NCBI RefSeq assembly: GCF_004114975.1
Contig: NZ_CP030051.1
Location: forward strand, 6,386,001 to 6,450,000
Reading direction: 5' to 3'
DNA from: Bradyrhizobium guangdongense
Lineage (GTDB): Bacteria; Pseudomonadota; Alphaproteobacteria; Rhizobiales; Xanthobacteraceae
Length of the DNA: 64,000 nt
Both the position numbers and the translations under genes were made by a program. Positions 8,070 to 16,889 of this stretch are shown here, piece by piece (within the stretch, counting starts at the first letter, position 1; the number at the start of each line of letters is the position of its first letter). Below the pieces are notes generated by a model. The model did not search any database, had not been told where the DNA came from, and saw only the letters and a list, made by a program, of their open reading frames with translations.

Positions 8070-9209
8070 ATGGACCTCAATCTCAGCGACGAGCAACGGC
8101 TGTTGCGCGAGAGCGCGGAACGCTTCATGGCCGAGAGCTATGATGCCGACCACCGCCGCAAAATGGCGAACGATCCGCTCGGCTTCAGCCCCATGGTGTG
8201 GAAGCAGTTCGCCGAGCTCGGCTGGCTGGCGCTGCCGATTGCGGAAGAGTTCGGCGGTCTCGGCGGCGGGCCGGTCGAGATCGGCATCTTGATGGAAGCC
8301 TTCGGACGCGGACTGGTATCGGAGCCCTATATCGCGACGATCGTGCTGGGCGCTGCGCTGATCGAGAAATGCGGCAGTACGGCACAGAAGCAGGCCAGCC
8401 TGCCCAAGATCGCCGACGGATCATTCAAGCTGGCGTTTGCACATTCCGAGCGTGCGGCGAGGTTCGATCTTGCCAAGGTCGCGACATCAGCAACCAAGAC
8501 AGCGCAAGGCTGGCGGCTCGAAGGCAGCAAGATCGCCGTGCTCGATGGCCACGCCGCCGACGAGATCATCGTCTCTGCGCACCTCCATGATCATCACGGG
8601 CCGTCGGGGCGGCTCGGCCTGTTTCTGGTGCCGGCAACCGCGCCGGGGCTCGCGCTCACCGATTATCCGCGCCTCGGCGGCGGACGCGCCTGCAATGTCG
8701 AACTGTCAGGCGTGCAGCTGCCGGAGGACTCTCTGCTCGGCGACGGCAAGGACGCGCTGCCGGCGGTCGAATGGGCCGTCGATCGCGCCATGGCCGCGCT
8801 CGGTGCAGAAGCCGTCGGCATCATGCAGACGTTGCTGGAGACGACGCTCGACTACACCAAGATCCGAAAACAGTTCGGCCGGCCGCTCTCCGCCAACCAG
8901 GTGATCCGCCACCGCCTCGCCGGTATGGCGATCCAGGTCGACGAAGCCCGCTCGATGGCGCTCCGCGCTGCGCTGAATGCCGATAGCTTCCCGCTCGAAC
9001 GCGCTCGCGCCGCATCGGGCGCGAAGGCCAAGATCGGCAAATGCGCACGCTTCGTCGGCGAACAATCGATCCAGCTCCACGGCGGCATGGGGGTCACCGA
9101 GGAGCTCGAGGTCGGCGCCTATTTCAAGCGGCTCGTCGCCTTCGACACGCTGTTCGGCGACAGCGCGCACCACTATGCCCGCCACGCCCAGCTTGCCCGC
9201 ACGGCCTGA
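8070..9209 (+). CDS. Acyl-CoA dehydrogenase, PimD-like small subunit
   Basis: 379-aa FAD enzyme. The N-terminal helical domain (LNLSDEQRLLRESAERFMAESY), the mid beta-domain and the C-terminal helical bundle (TKIRKQFGRPLSANQVIRHRLAGMAIQVDEARS, FVGEQSIQLHGGMGVTEEL) are present. The GGMGVTEE segment normally contacts FAD/ETF. The mid-domain binding loop is divergent (AHSERAARFDLAKV instead of TEPxAGSD), a feature of the partner subunit in two-subunit acyl-CoA dehydrogenases such as pimeloyl-CoA dehydrogenase. The next gene encodes the larger partner, supporting a heteromeric enzyme. Electrons would go to ETF. The physiological substrate cannot be read from sequence. Confidence 0.88.
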   Translation: MDLNLSDEQRLLRESAERFMAESYDADHRRKMANDPLGFSPMVWKQFAELGWLALPIAEEFGGLGGGPVEIGILMEAFGRGLVSEPYIATIVLGAALIEKCGSTAQKQASLPKIADGSFKLAFAHSERAARFDLAKVATSATKTAQGWRLEGSKIAVLDGHAADEIIVSAHLHDHHGPSGRLGLFLVPATAPGLALTDYPRLGGGRACNVELSGVQLPEDSLLGDGKDALPAVEWAVDRAMAALGAEAVGIMQTLLETTLDYTKIRKQFGRPLSANQVIRHRLAGMAIQVDEARSMALRAALNADSFPLERARAASGAKAKIGKCARFVGEQSIQLHGGMGVTEELEVGAYFKRLVAFDTLFGDSAHHYARHAQLARTA

Positions 9210-9221
9210 GAGGAGCGCATC

Positions 9222-10418
9222 ATGGACCTGTCGTTCAATGCCGAAGAGCGCGCCTTCCAGAGCGAAGTGCGCAGCTTCATCGCCAAAAATCTTACCGAGG
9301 AGATGAAGCGCGCCACCGCGCTGACCCCGTCGGTATTCTCCGATCCTGACATCGGCATGGCCTGGCAGCGCGCGTTGCACGGCCGCGGCTGGGGCGCCCC
9401 GGGCTGGCCGGTCGAGCATGGAGGGCCGGACTGGACCCCGGCGCAGCGCTGGATTTTCGAGACCGAATGCGCGCGGGCCGGCGCGCCCAACGTCAACGTG
9501 ATGGGCGTGAAGATGGTCGGCCCCGTCATCATAGGTTTCGGCTCGCCGGAGCAGAAGAATTTCTATCTGCCGCGGATCCTCTCCGGCGAGGACTATTGGT
9601 GCCAGGGTTATTCCGAACCGGGCTCCGGCTCCGATCTCTCCTCGCTCAAGACGCGCGCGGTGCGCGACGGCGACGACTACGTCATCAACGGCACCAAAAT
9701 CTGGACCACGCATGCCCATCACGCCAACCGCATGTTCGCGCTGGTCCGCACCAGCGACGGGCCGCGGCAGCAGGACGGCATCAGCTTCATCCTGATCGAC
9801 ATGAAGACGCCTGGCATCACCACGCGGCCGATCCTCACCATCGGCGGCGACCACGAGGTCAACCAGGTGTTCTTCGACGACGTACGCGTGCCCGTCGCCA
9901 ACCGCGTCGGAGAGGAAGGCAAGGGCTGGACCTACGGCAAATATCTGCTCGAGTTCGAGCGCGGCTCCGGCATCGCATCCGCCAAGCTGCGCGAGGGGCT
10001 GCGCGCCATCACCGAACTCGCCGAGTCCGATCTCACCGGCCGCGCGATCGACAGCCCTGACATCGCCTCCCGCATCTCCGAGGTCGAGGTCGACATCGAC
10101 GCGCTGGAGATGACCGAGCTGCGCGTGCTGTCGGCACTTCAGACCGGGCAAAACCCCGGCGCGGTGTCATCGATTCTGAAGCTGCGCAACAGTGAGATCC
10201 GCCAGGCCGTGACGCGGTTAGGGGTCGACGTGATTGGCCACGACGCACTTGCCGTCGAGCCGATGCGCCCGCTCTACAAGCTCAACCACGAGCCGGCGCT
10301 GCCCGAGGACATGCTGACCGTGGTACCGGAATATCTCAACGGCCGCGCCTACACGATCTTCGGCGGCACCTCGGAGATCCAGCGCGATATCATTGCGAAG
10401 ATGATGCTTGGGATTTGA
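9222..10418 (+). CDS. Acyl-CoA dehydrogenase, PimC-like large subunit
   Basis: 398 aa with an AGGAG site upstream. Motifs: GWGAPGWPVEHGGPDWTPAQ, the FAD/substrate loop CQGYSEPGSGSDLSSLKTRA, NGTKIWTTHAHHANRMFALVRT, and FGGTSEIQRDIIAKMMLG at the C-terminus. This arrangement matches the large subunit of pimeloyl-CoA-dehydrogenase-type heteromers. It forms a three-gene operon with the enoyl-CoA hydratase and the smaller dehydrogenase. The other known pim genes (ligase, thiolase, trifunctional protein) are not in the window, so dicarboxylic versus other acyl-CoA degradation stays open. A palindromic repeat follows the stop. Confidence 0.9.
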   Translation: MDLSFNAEERAFQSEVRSFIAKNLTEEMKRATALTPSVFSDPDIGMAWQRALHGRGWGAPGWPVEHGGPDWTPAQRWIFETECARAGAPNVNVMGVKMVGPVIIGFGSPEQKNFYLPRILSGEDYWCQGYSEPGSGSDLSSLKTRAVRDGDDYVINGTKIWTTHAHHANRMFALVRTSDGPRQQDGISFILIDMKTPGITTRPILTIGGDHEVNQVFFDDVRVPVANRVGEEGKGWTYGKYLLEFERGSGIASAKLREGLRAITELAESDLTGRAIDSPDIASRISEVEVDIDALEMTELRVLSALQTGQNPGAVSSILKLRNSEIRQAVTRLGVDVIGHDALAVEPMRPLYKLNHEPALPEDMLTVVPEYLNGRAYTIFGGTSEIQRDIIAKMMLGI

Positions 10419-10438
10419 GGGCGACGGCTCTCTCGATC

Positions 10439-10552
10439 GTCATTGCGAGGAGCTCGCGACAAAATCGCGAAGCGATTTTGCGCTGGTGCGACGAAGCAAT
10501 CCAGACTTTTTCCGCGAAGGGACCTGAATTGCTTCGCTGCGCTCGCAATGAC
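10439..10552. repeat. Dispersed palindromic repeat, GTCATTGC type (copy 2, with insertion)
   Basis: Bounded by GTCATTGCGAG and CTCGCAATGAC with AAGCAATCCAG / GAATTGCTTCGCTGCG arms. Longer than the other copies because of an extra small hairpin on the left side (AAAATCGC-GAA-GCGATTTT). It lies between the convergent acyl-CoA dehydrogenase and CoxL-like genes. Confidence 0.85.
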
Positions 10553-10568
10553 GGCCGGGGCGAGGCTG

Positions 10569-12890
10569 CTATCCAGCCTTCGCGTCCCTGATTGCCTTCC
10601 AGATCTTCTGCGGTGTCAGCGGCGTGTTCAGTTGGGTGATGCCGAGTTCGCTCAGCGCGTCCATCACGCCGTTGGTGACGCAAGGCGGGCCGCCAATGGC
10701 GCCGGATTCGCCGCAGCCCTTGGCGCCGAGCGGATTGGTGCGGCAGGGCGCGGTATCATCCAGCGTCACCACGATCGGAGGCACATCGTCGGCACGCGGG
10801 ATGCAGTAATCCTGGTAGCTGGCGGTGAGGAGCTGACCATCAGCGTCATAGGAGACGCCTTCGTACAGCGCCTGGCCGATGCCTTGTGCGACGCCGCCAT
10901 GAATCTGTCCGGTCACCAGCATCGGGTTCACGGCGACGCCGACGTCATCGACAGTGGTGTAACGCACGACCTTTGACATTCCGGTTTCAGGATCGATTTC
11001 GACCTCGCAGATATGCGTGCCGTTCGGCCAGCTCGGCCCATCCACCTCGCCTTCGGAATCGACGCTGAGCTTGGCGCCGCTCTCCTTCTCGGCGAGATCG
11101 AACAGGCTGATGCGGCGGTCGGTGCCGACCACGGTGAGCATGCCGCCCTGATACTCGATGTCCTCGACCGAGGTCTCCAGCACGTGCGCCGCCTTCTCGC
11201 GCGCCTTCTGGATCAGGTCGTTGGAGGAAACCGCGACCGCCGTACCGCCGACGAACAGCGAGCGCGAGCCGACGCTGCCGAAGCCCATGGCGAGATCCGT
11301 GTCGCCCTGCACGACGTCGATCTTGTCCATGGGGATGCCGAGCGTGTCGGAGATCATCTGGGTGTAGGTGGTCTGCAGCCCCTGCCCCATCGCCATGGTG
11401 CCGGAATGCAGCACGACGCGGCCCTGCGCGGTCGCGTGCAGGCTGACTTTCTCGGTATGCGCGCGGCCGCCGGTCCATTCGATATAGGAAGTCAGGCCGC
11501 GGCCGTAGAGCAGGCCCTTCTTCTTCGCCGCCTTCTTGCGCGCGGCAAAGCCATCCCAATCGGCAAGCTTCACGGCGCGATCGAGCATGTGGGCGAAGGC
11601 GCCGGAATCGTACACTTGCCCGGCGGCGTTGGTGTAGGGCAGCTGCGCCGGCTTGATGTAGTTTGCCTTGCGGATCGCCCGCGGATCCATCCCGATCTTT
11701 CGCGCGGCCGCGTCGAACAGGCGCTCGACGATGAAGACCGCCTCCGGCCGGCCCGCGCCGCGATAGGCGCCGACCGGCGCGGTGTGGGTCATCACCGACT
11801 TCACCTCGAAATGCACCAGCGGCAGATCGTAGACCCCGGTTTGCACGAACGGCCCGAGCACCAGCGGGATGATGTTGCCCGCGCCCGAGGAGTAGGCGCC
11901 GGTGCAGCCGATCGAGCTGACACGATAGGCGAGCACCTTGCCCTTCTCGTCCAGCGCGAAGGACGCGGTCGAGGTGAGATCTCGGCCGTGGGTGCCGCCG
12001 ACGAATTCGTCGGTACGATCGCCGCGCCAGCGGATCTTCCTGTTCAGCTTGGTCGCGGCGTAGGCGACGATGCCGTCTTCGGGATAGAGATTCGTCTTCT
12101 GGCCGAAGCCGCCGCCGATGTCGCCGACCAGCACGCGCACGCTGTCCTTGGGACGCTTCAGCACGGCTTCGGCCAGCACGTCGCGGGTCGAGGCCGGGGT
12201 CTGCGACTGTAGATGGAGAAGCAGCCGGCCGGTCTTCTTGTCGATTTCGGCAATGGTCGAGCGCGGCTCCATCGCGGAAGGAACGAGACGCTGGCTGACG
12301 AGATCGAGCTCGACCGTGTGCGCGGCCTTGGCAAACGCCTCGTCCACCTTGGCGGCATCGCCATAGCTCATCGCGCCGACAATGTTGTCGGGCGCCTCCG
12401 GCCACACCAATGGCGCGCCGGGTTTGACGGCCTCGCGCGGATCGACCACGGCGGGCTGCACGTCATACTCGACCATGATCGCCTCGGCGGCGCTCTGCGC
12501 GTCGGCACGCGACGAGGCGACCACAGCCGCGACTGCTTCGCCCGCATAGCGCACCACCTCATGGGCGAGCAGGCGGCGCGGCGGCACCGTCATCGGCTTG
12601 CCGTCAGGACGCTTGAAGATGCTCAGCGTCGGAATCGCGCCGATGTCGTCCTTGACGAGATCAGCACCGGTGTAGATCGCGGTAACGCCCGGCATCGATG
12701 CGGCTGCGCCGGTGTCGATCGAGACGATCTTCGCGTGGGCATGCGGCGAGCGCAGCACGTGCAACCACAACGCGCCGTCCTCCGGCTTGTCGTCGATGAA
12801 TTGTCCCTTCCCGGTGAGCAGCCGCTGGTCTTCCAAACGCTTGACGGGCTGGCCCGCTCCGAAACGCAGATTGCCGGGAAGGATGTTCAT
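10569..12890 (-). CDS. Molybdenum hydroxylase large subunit, form II CoxL-like (xanthine dehydrogenase family)
   Basis: 773 aa, full length for the molybdopterin-binding subunit. GIGQPVKRLEDQ-type N-terminus (FGAGQPVKRLEDQRLLTGKG), GDIGGGFGQK cofactor loop, the active-site loop A375-Y-R-G-A-G-R381, QGxxTTYTQ-like GLQTTYTQMISDTLGIP, and the C-terminal GAKGCGESGAIGG, whose Glu is the expected catalytic base. AYRGAGR is the form II (BMS) signature; form I CO dehydrogenase has AYRCSFR. So aerobic CO oxidation should not be assumed; aldehyde or N-heterocycle hydroxylation is possible. The 2Fe-2S small and FAD medium subunits are not adjacent. Confidence 0.9.
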   Translation of the reverse strand: MNILPGNLRFGAGQPVKRLEDQRLLTGKGQFIDDKPEDGALWLHVLRSPHAHAKIVSIDTGAAASMPGVTAIYTGADLVKDDIGAIPTLSIFKRPDGKPMTVPPRRLLAHEVVRYAGEAVAAVVASSRADAQSAAEAIMVEYDVQPAVVDPREAVKPGAPLVWPEAPDNIVGAMSYGDAAKVDEAFAKAAHTVELDLVSQRLVPSAMEPRSTIAEIDKKTGRLLLHLQSQTPASTRDVLAEAVLKRPKDSVRVLVGDIGGGFGQKTNLYPEDGIVAYAATKLNRKIRWRGDRTDEFVGGTHGRDLTSTASFALDEKGKVLAYRVSSIGCTGAYSSGAGNIIPLVLGPFVQTGVYDLPLVHFEVKSVMTHTAPVGAYRGAGRPEAVFIVERLFDAAARKIGMDPRAIRKANYIKPAQLPYTNAAGQVYDSGAFAHMLDRAVKLADWDGFAARKKAAKKKGLLYGRGLTSYIEWTGGRAHTEKVSLHATAQGRVVLHSGTMAMGQGLQTTYTQMISDTLGIPMDKIDVVQGDTDLAMGFGSVGSRSLFVGGTAVAVSSNDLIQKAREKAAHVLETSVEDIEYQGGMLTVVGTDRRISLFDLAEKESGAKLSVDSEGEVDGPSWPNGTHICEVEIDPETGMSKVVRYTTVDDVGVAVNPMLVTGQIHGGVAQGIGQALYEGVSYDADGQLLTASYQDYCIPRADDVPPIVVTLDDTAPCRTNPLGAKGCGESGAIGGPPCVTNGVMDALSELGITQLNTPLTPQKIWKAIRDAKAG

Positions 12891-12996
12891 TCCGCTGGGT
12901 CCTCGAGGTCTTCAATGCGGGCTGCCTTTTAGCGGACCAATCGAGGTCAGACCAGCCGCGGTTTCGGGCGGGTTACCTACGATTTCGTCATGACGA

Positions 12997-13872
12997 TCAC
13001 GTCAGCTCCCTGAGCGCCGCTTCCACCACCTTGCGCGCATCCGCCGTCAACGGCGCCTGCGGCGGGACGGGATCGCCGACGTCGTAGCCCTGGATCGCAA
13101 GGCCGGCCTTGATGCAAGCGGCGAGGTTGAAGCGGGCGAAGGCCTCATTGATGCGCCAAAGCCTGCGCTGGAGCGCCATGGCCTCGTCCCAGCGGCCGGC
13201 GCGGCAGAAGTCGTAGAGCTTAACGCTCTGGCGCGGGATGATGCAGGCCGGACCCGCCATCCAGCCGAGCCCGCCGATCAGCATCACCGCAACCGGGATA
13301 TGGGCGGAGGCGGAGAAGACGCGCAAGGAATCGCCGCAGCGATTCATGATCGAGAGCAGCCGTCCCGTGTTTGTCGAGGCGTCCTTGATGTAGCCGATGC
13401 GCGGATGCGCGGCGAGGCGTGCAATGACGTCGAGGGTCAGATCCGAGCGCTGGAATTGCGGATTGGTGTAGATCACGACCGGAATGTCCACGGCATCCGC
13501 GATGCTGCGAAAGTAGGATTCGACCTGGGCATCCGCGAGCGGGAAGTAGGCCTCGAGGATCGCCAGGATGCCGTCGGCGCCGAGTTTTTGATAGGCCTTC
13601 GCCTGCGCCACAGCGTCGGCCGTCGAGGTGGACGCAACGCCCGCCACCACGGGCACGCGGCCTTTCGCAGCCGCGATCGTGGTCTGCACGACCGCCAGGC
13701 GCTGTGCGGCATCGAGATAGGCGAACTCGCCGGTCGAGCCGAGCGGCGTCAGTCCATGCACGCCGGCCTCGATCAGATCGTCACAGAGCTTTGTGAGGAC
13801 ATCGGTCCGCACTGCGCCGTCGGCACTGACGGGCGAGACCAGATAGGGAAAGACGCCGCGAAATTCGGTCAT
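12997..13872 (-). CDS. DapA-family (dihydrodipicolinate synthase/NAL) aldolase
   Basis: 291-aa TIM-barrel class I aldolase. [17 protein letters not shown] carries the GxxGE substrate-carboxylate motif, [10 protein letters not shown] supplies the catalytic Tyr, and [12 protein letters not shown] the Schiff-base Lys163. The C-terminal helical part is standard. The family includes dihydrodipicolinate synthase, N-acetylneuraminate lyase and keto-acid aldolases or dehydratases of sugar-acid catabolism. The isolated position and lack of lysine genes argue for a catabolic aldolase rather than DapA itself. It is transcribed divergently from the outer-membrane protein gene. Confidence 0.88.
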   Translation of the reverse strand: MTEFRGVFPYLVSPVSADGAVRTDVLTKLCDDLIEAGVHGLTPLGSTGEFAYLDAAQRLAVVQTTIAAAKGRVPVVAGVASTSTADAVAQAKAYQKLGADGILAILEAYFPLADAQVESYFRSIADAVDIPVVIYTNPQFQRSDLTLDVIARLAAHPRIGYIKDASTNTGRLLSIMNRCGDSLRVFSASAHIPVAVMLIGGLGWMAGPACIIPRQSVKLYDFCRAGRWDEAMALQRRLWRINEAFARFNLAACIKAGLAIQGYDVGDPVPPQAPLTADARKVVEAALRELT

Positions 13873-13984
13873 GTCGGGAATAAAGTCCGGGAAAGCTGAG
13901 TCTTGCCTGACAGGCGCGCGATCCGGTGCGTGCTAACATGGGGTCGTATTGCCAGCAAGCACACTGCCTTTGAAGAGCGTATTG

Positions 13985-14806
13985 GTGATTTTGCGACTTG
14001 TCCTCCCGCGCCGGCGGGGTTCTTGGCGCTGCGTCGGGCTCCTCGCCGTCGCGGCGTGCCCCGGCATGGCCGAAGCGGGTGAGTGCCCCTCGCCGCAATC
14101 GGAGATCGCGACCGATCGCCCTGACGTGACCAATTCCAGCCTGGTCGTGCCTGCCGGCAGCATCCAGGTCGAGAACGGCCTCAACACATCGGGCCAGAGC
14201 GCGGCGAAGGGATTTGACGGCAGCAACAGCCGGCTCCGTTTTGGTGTCGCGCCCTGCCTCGAAGTGCTGGTAGACGTGCCGAGTTATGTGGGGCGACTGG
14301 CCGGCCCGGTCGACACCGGTTTTACCAACGTCACCCCCGCCGTGAAATGGCAGGTCAGTGGGCTGCCGGAGCCGGCCAATCTCTCGGTGGTAGCAGGGGT
14401 CGGTCTGCCGACCGGCACGCCCGCGATATCAGGCCCTGGCCTTCAACCCTATCTGCAGGTGCCCTGGTCCTACGAACTCGGCGGCGGCTGGGGAATCAGC
14501 GGCATGTTCACGAGTTTCTTACGACCGTCGGATCCCGCCAACCGCCAGACCAGCGAGGCGACCTTCGTGGTCGAGCGGAAGGTCAACGACAAGCTGGCGC
14601 TGTTCGCCGAATATGTCGGCGATTATCCCTCGCGCGGGGCCAGCACCGCGCTGTTCAATATCGGCGGCGGCTATCTCTTGAACCGGACCGAGCAGATCGA
14701 TTTCCACCTGGCGTTCGGCCTTAACCGGAATTCGCCGGATTACATCATCGGCGTTGGCTATTCCTACCGTTGGGACAACGTCCTGGGTACGGCGAGGCGG
14801 CATTGA
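13985..14806 (+). CDS. Outer-membrane beta-barrel protein, MetA-pathway/transporter-like
   Basis: Exported protein of about 273 aa. A signal sequence lies at the N-terminus (RRRGSWRCVGLLAVAACPGMAEAG). The mature part resembles the 'MetA-pathway of phenol degradation' putative porins: ATDRPDVTNSSLVVPAGSIQVENG, alternating beta strands, and a final strand ending in an aromatic-rich IIGVGYSYRWDNVLG. The start is uncertain: GTG 13985 has GAAGAG about 8 bp upstream, but TTG 13949 is also in frame. Function is probably small-molecule passage across the outer membrane. No catabolic operon adjoins it, so the substrate is unknown. Confidence 0.7.
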   Translation: MILRLVLPRRRGSWRCVGLLAVAACPGMAEAGECPSPQSEIATDRPDVTNSSLVVPAGSIQVENGLNTSGQSAAKGFDGSNSRLRFGVAPCLEVLVDVPSYVGRLAGPVDTGFTNVTPAVKWQVSGLPEPANLSVVAGVGLPTGTPAISGPGLQPYLQVPWSYELGGGWGISGMFTSFLRPSDPANRQTSEATFVVERKVNDKLALFAEYVGDYPSRGASTALFNIGGGYLLNRTEQIDFHLAFGLNRNSPDYIIGVGYSYRWDNVLGTARRH

Positions 14807-14888
14807 TGATATCCTGAGGATAGGCGCCAATGAACCGTTCCGTCCCGAATCGTACTAATGGTGGCGTGCAACCAGGCAGGAACGCCCC

Positions 14889-15212
14889 ATGTTGATCGTC
14901 ACCACCGAGAACGTCGCGAACCACCGCGTGGTTCGGACGCTGGGCCAGTGTTTTGGCATTGTCGTCCGCAGCCGCGGATTGGGCGGCAATATCGTCGCCG
15001 GCCTGCGCTCGATCGTCGGCGGCGAGATTCCGGAATATACACGGCTGCTGGAAGACGCGCGCCGTCACGCCATCGACCGCCTGGTCGAGAACGCTACCGC
15101 GATGGGCGCCAATGCGATCGTGATGATGCGGTTTGACTCCGCCGAGATCGGCCAGACCATGAGCGAGATCGTCGCCTACGGAACGGCCGTCGTCGTCGAA
15201 CCCGCGCACTAG
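14889..15212 (+). CDS. YbjQ family protein (UPF0145)
   Basis: 107-aa cytosolic protein with the YbjQ pattern: VTTENVANHRVVRTLGQCFGIVVRSRGLG, IVGGEIPEYTRLLEDARRHAIDRLVENA, MGANAIVMMRFDSAEI and EIVAYGTAVVVE. Family members form a pentameric beta/alpha ring and were once described as heavy-metal-binding; no function is proven. It is followed after 1 bp by a small membrane-protein gene, so the two are probably one operon. Confidence 0.9.
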   Translation: MLIVTTENVANHRVVRTLGQCFGIVVRSRGLGGNIVAGLRSIVGGEIPEYTRLLEDARRHAIDRLVENATAMGANAIVMMRFDSAEIGQTMSEIVAYGTAVVVEPAH

Positions 15213-15213
15213 C

Positions 15214-15486
15214 ATGTCGCTGCCGATCGGTATCGCCGCGCTTGTGATCGCGATCCTGCTGCTCGCCGTCGGCCATTTCTTTCCGTTCGGCGTGCCGGTG
15301 ACATTCGTCGGGATCGGCCTGATCGCGAGCTACATCTACGACACCCGCTACAAGCCGGCTTCGAAGCAGCCGATCGGCCCCGGCTGGGTCGACACCGGCG
15401 AACGCTTCATCGATCCCGAGACCAACAAGCGCGTCGGGGTGTTCATGCGGCCCGAAACCGGCGAGCGTGCCTATCGCGAGCTCTGA
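15214..15486 (+). CDS. Small membrane protein (90 aa), hypothetical
   Basis: Starts 1 bp after the YbjQ stop codon, so likely co-translated. Two hydrophobic segments (IGIAALVIAILLLAVGHFF and VPVTFVGIGLIASYIY) form a hairpin. A short soluble tail follows with GPGWVDTGERFIDPETNKRV and MRPETGERAY. The tail's two 'ETN/ETG' turns look like a small repeated beta motif. No family recognised; a membrane role with YbjQ is inferred from spacing only. Confidence 0.7.
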   Translation: MSLPIGIAALVIAILLLAVGHFFPFGVPVTFVGIGLIASYIYDTRYKPASKQPIGPGWVDTGERFIDPETNKRVGVFMRPETGERAYREL

Positions 15487-15654
15487 GCTGCCGCTTACGC
15501 CTTGAGCGGTCGCACCAGCGCGCGGCTACACGTTCCCGTGAGCGGCTCCCAATCCCATGCTCGTCGGGCGTGGCCGTAGGGAGGACTGGCCAACCGGCCA
15601 GTTTCGCAAATTGCCGCCACATCCCAGATTGTGGACAGCTTACAGGAGCCTTCC

Positions 15655-16521
15655 ATGACCGACCTCACCGCTCTCATTTCGTTATCGTCGGCGCTCGCGG
15701 ATGTCGTGGCGCGGACCGCGCCCTCCGTCGTCTCCGTCCATTCGCATCGCTCCCGCTCGACCGGCTTTGTCTGGAAGACAGGCCTGATCGTCACCGCCGA
15801 CGAGGCGCTGGCCGACGAGGGCGAGGTCCAGATCGTGCTTGCCGACGGCAGCACGGTTGCCGCCACGGTCGTCGGCCGCGATCACACCACTGATGTTGCA
15901 TTGCTGCGCGCCGATACAGCCATCGCTCCGGTGAAGCTGGCCGCGACCGTCCCTGCCCTCGGCGCGCTGTCGGTCGTGGTGTCCACCAATCGCGATGCCC
16001 CGAGCGCGGCGCTCGGGATGGTGTCGGTCTCCGGCAAGGGGTGGCGCTCCCTGCGCGGCGGCGAGATCGATGCCCGGATCGAGCTCGATGTTCGCCTGCG
16101 TCCGAGCCAGGAGGGCGGCCTTGCCCTCAACGCCTCGGGCGAGCCCCTCGGCATGGCCGTGCTCGGGCCTCGGCGGGTGCTGGTGATCCCGACGGCAACG
16201 ATCGAGCGCGTCGCGGCGCAGCTGGAGAGCCGCGGCCGCATTGCCCGCGGATATCTCGGGCTCGGCCTCCAGCCGCTCCGGCTCGACGACGGCCTCGGCG
16301 CGATGGTGATGAACGTCGACAAGGCCGGACCGGCGGCCACGGCCGGCATCCGGCAGGGGGACGTGATCGTCGCAGTCAACGACCAGAAGCTCTCGGGCGT
16401 CCGCGCATTGTCACGAACGTTGGGACCTGCAAGCGTCGGCACCGTGGTCGACGTCGCGGTCCGCCGCGGCGGCGAGCCTGTCAGCTTCAAGGTCACGATC
16501 GGCGAGAGGCCGGAGGCGTGA
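15655..16521 (+). CDS. Degenerate trypsin-like (DegP/HtrA fold) protein with PDZ domain
   Basis: 288 aa from ATG 15655, with AGGAG 7 bp upstream; the in-frame GTG at 15631 lacks a site. The N-terminal half has the HtrA protease fold, but the catalytic His position (family LIVTNNHVV) reads LIVTADEALA, and the nucleophile motif GNSGGP reads SQEGGLAL. Only the Asp context (DHTTDVALLR) is kept. The C-terminal PDZ domain (about 200-285: RGYLGLGLQPLRL, AGIRQGDVIVAVNDQKLSG) is normal. It is thus probably a non-proteolytic scaffold or sensor. No signal peptide is evident. It overlaps the following LuxR-type regulator by 4 bp (GTGA), suggesting a functional pair. Confidence 0.82.
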   Translation: MTDLTALISLSSALADVVARTAPSVVSVHSHRSRSTGFVWKTGLIVTADEALADEGEVQIVLADGSTVAATVVGRDHTTDVALLRADTAIAPVKLAATVPALGALSVVVSTNRDAPSAALGMVSVSGKGWRSLRGGEIDARIELDVRLRPSQEGGLALNASGEPLGMAVLGPRRVLVIPTATIERVAAQLESRGRIARGYLGLGLQPLRLDDGLGAMVMNVDKAGPAATAGIRQGDVIVAVNDQKLSGVRALSRTLGPASVGTVVDVAVRRGGEPVSFKVTIGERPEA

Positions 16522-16889
16522 GCGAGGACACCACGGCTGACATCGTCCTGTCGCTCGAGATAGACGATCCCGCCCTCGCCGACCGCCTCGCGACGTTGCT
16601 CGGCAATGTCGCGGGGCTTCGCCTTGCCGCGCACGGGGAGATCGCCAATGCGACCATCGTCGCGCGCGATCCGCGCGTCATGCCGGAGGACATTGCCCTG
16701 ACGCAGCGCGAGCTCGACGTGCTGGCGCTGATGGCGGAAGGCGCCTCCAACAAGATGATCGCGCGCCAGCTCAACATCTCCGTGCACACGGTGAAGTTCC
16801 ACGTCGGCTCGCTGCTCGACAAGCTGGACGCGACCGGGCGTACCGATGCGGTGGCGCATGCGGCGCGCCGCGGCGTGATCGAGCTATAG
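16518..16889 (+). CDS. LuxR/NarL-type HTH regulator, short, receiver lacking
   Basis: 123 aa starting GTG 16518 inside the stop region of the pseudoprotease gene. Residues 1-55 form a short alpha/beta segment (DIVLSLEIDDPALADRLATLL...ATIVARDP) resembling a truncated receiver, without a full acidic pocket or phospho-Asp. Residues 58-118 are a typical GerE/LuxR helix-turn-helix: LTQRELDVLALMAEGASNKM, IARQLNISVHTVKFHVGSLL and KLDATGRTDAV. Coupling to the PDZ protein suggests that protein may control it. The 3' end overlaps the convergent histidine kinase gene by 6 bp. Confidence 0.85.
   Translation: MSEDTTADIVLSLEIDDPALADRLATLLGNVAGLRLAAHGEIANATIVARDPRVMPEDIALTQRELDVLALMAEGASNKMIARQLNISVHTVKFHVGSLLDKLDATGRTDAVAHAARRGVIEL

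Noticed and set aside
8706..10151. 481-aa minus-strand ORF
   Set aside because: Antisense to two acyl-CoA dehydrogenase genes with full family motifs; composition typical of a shadow frame.
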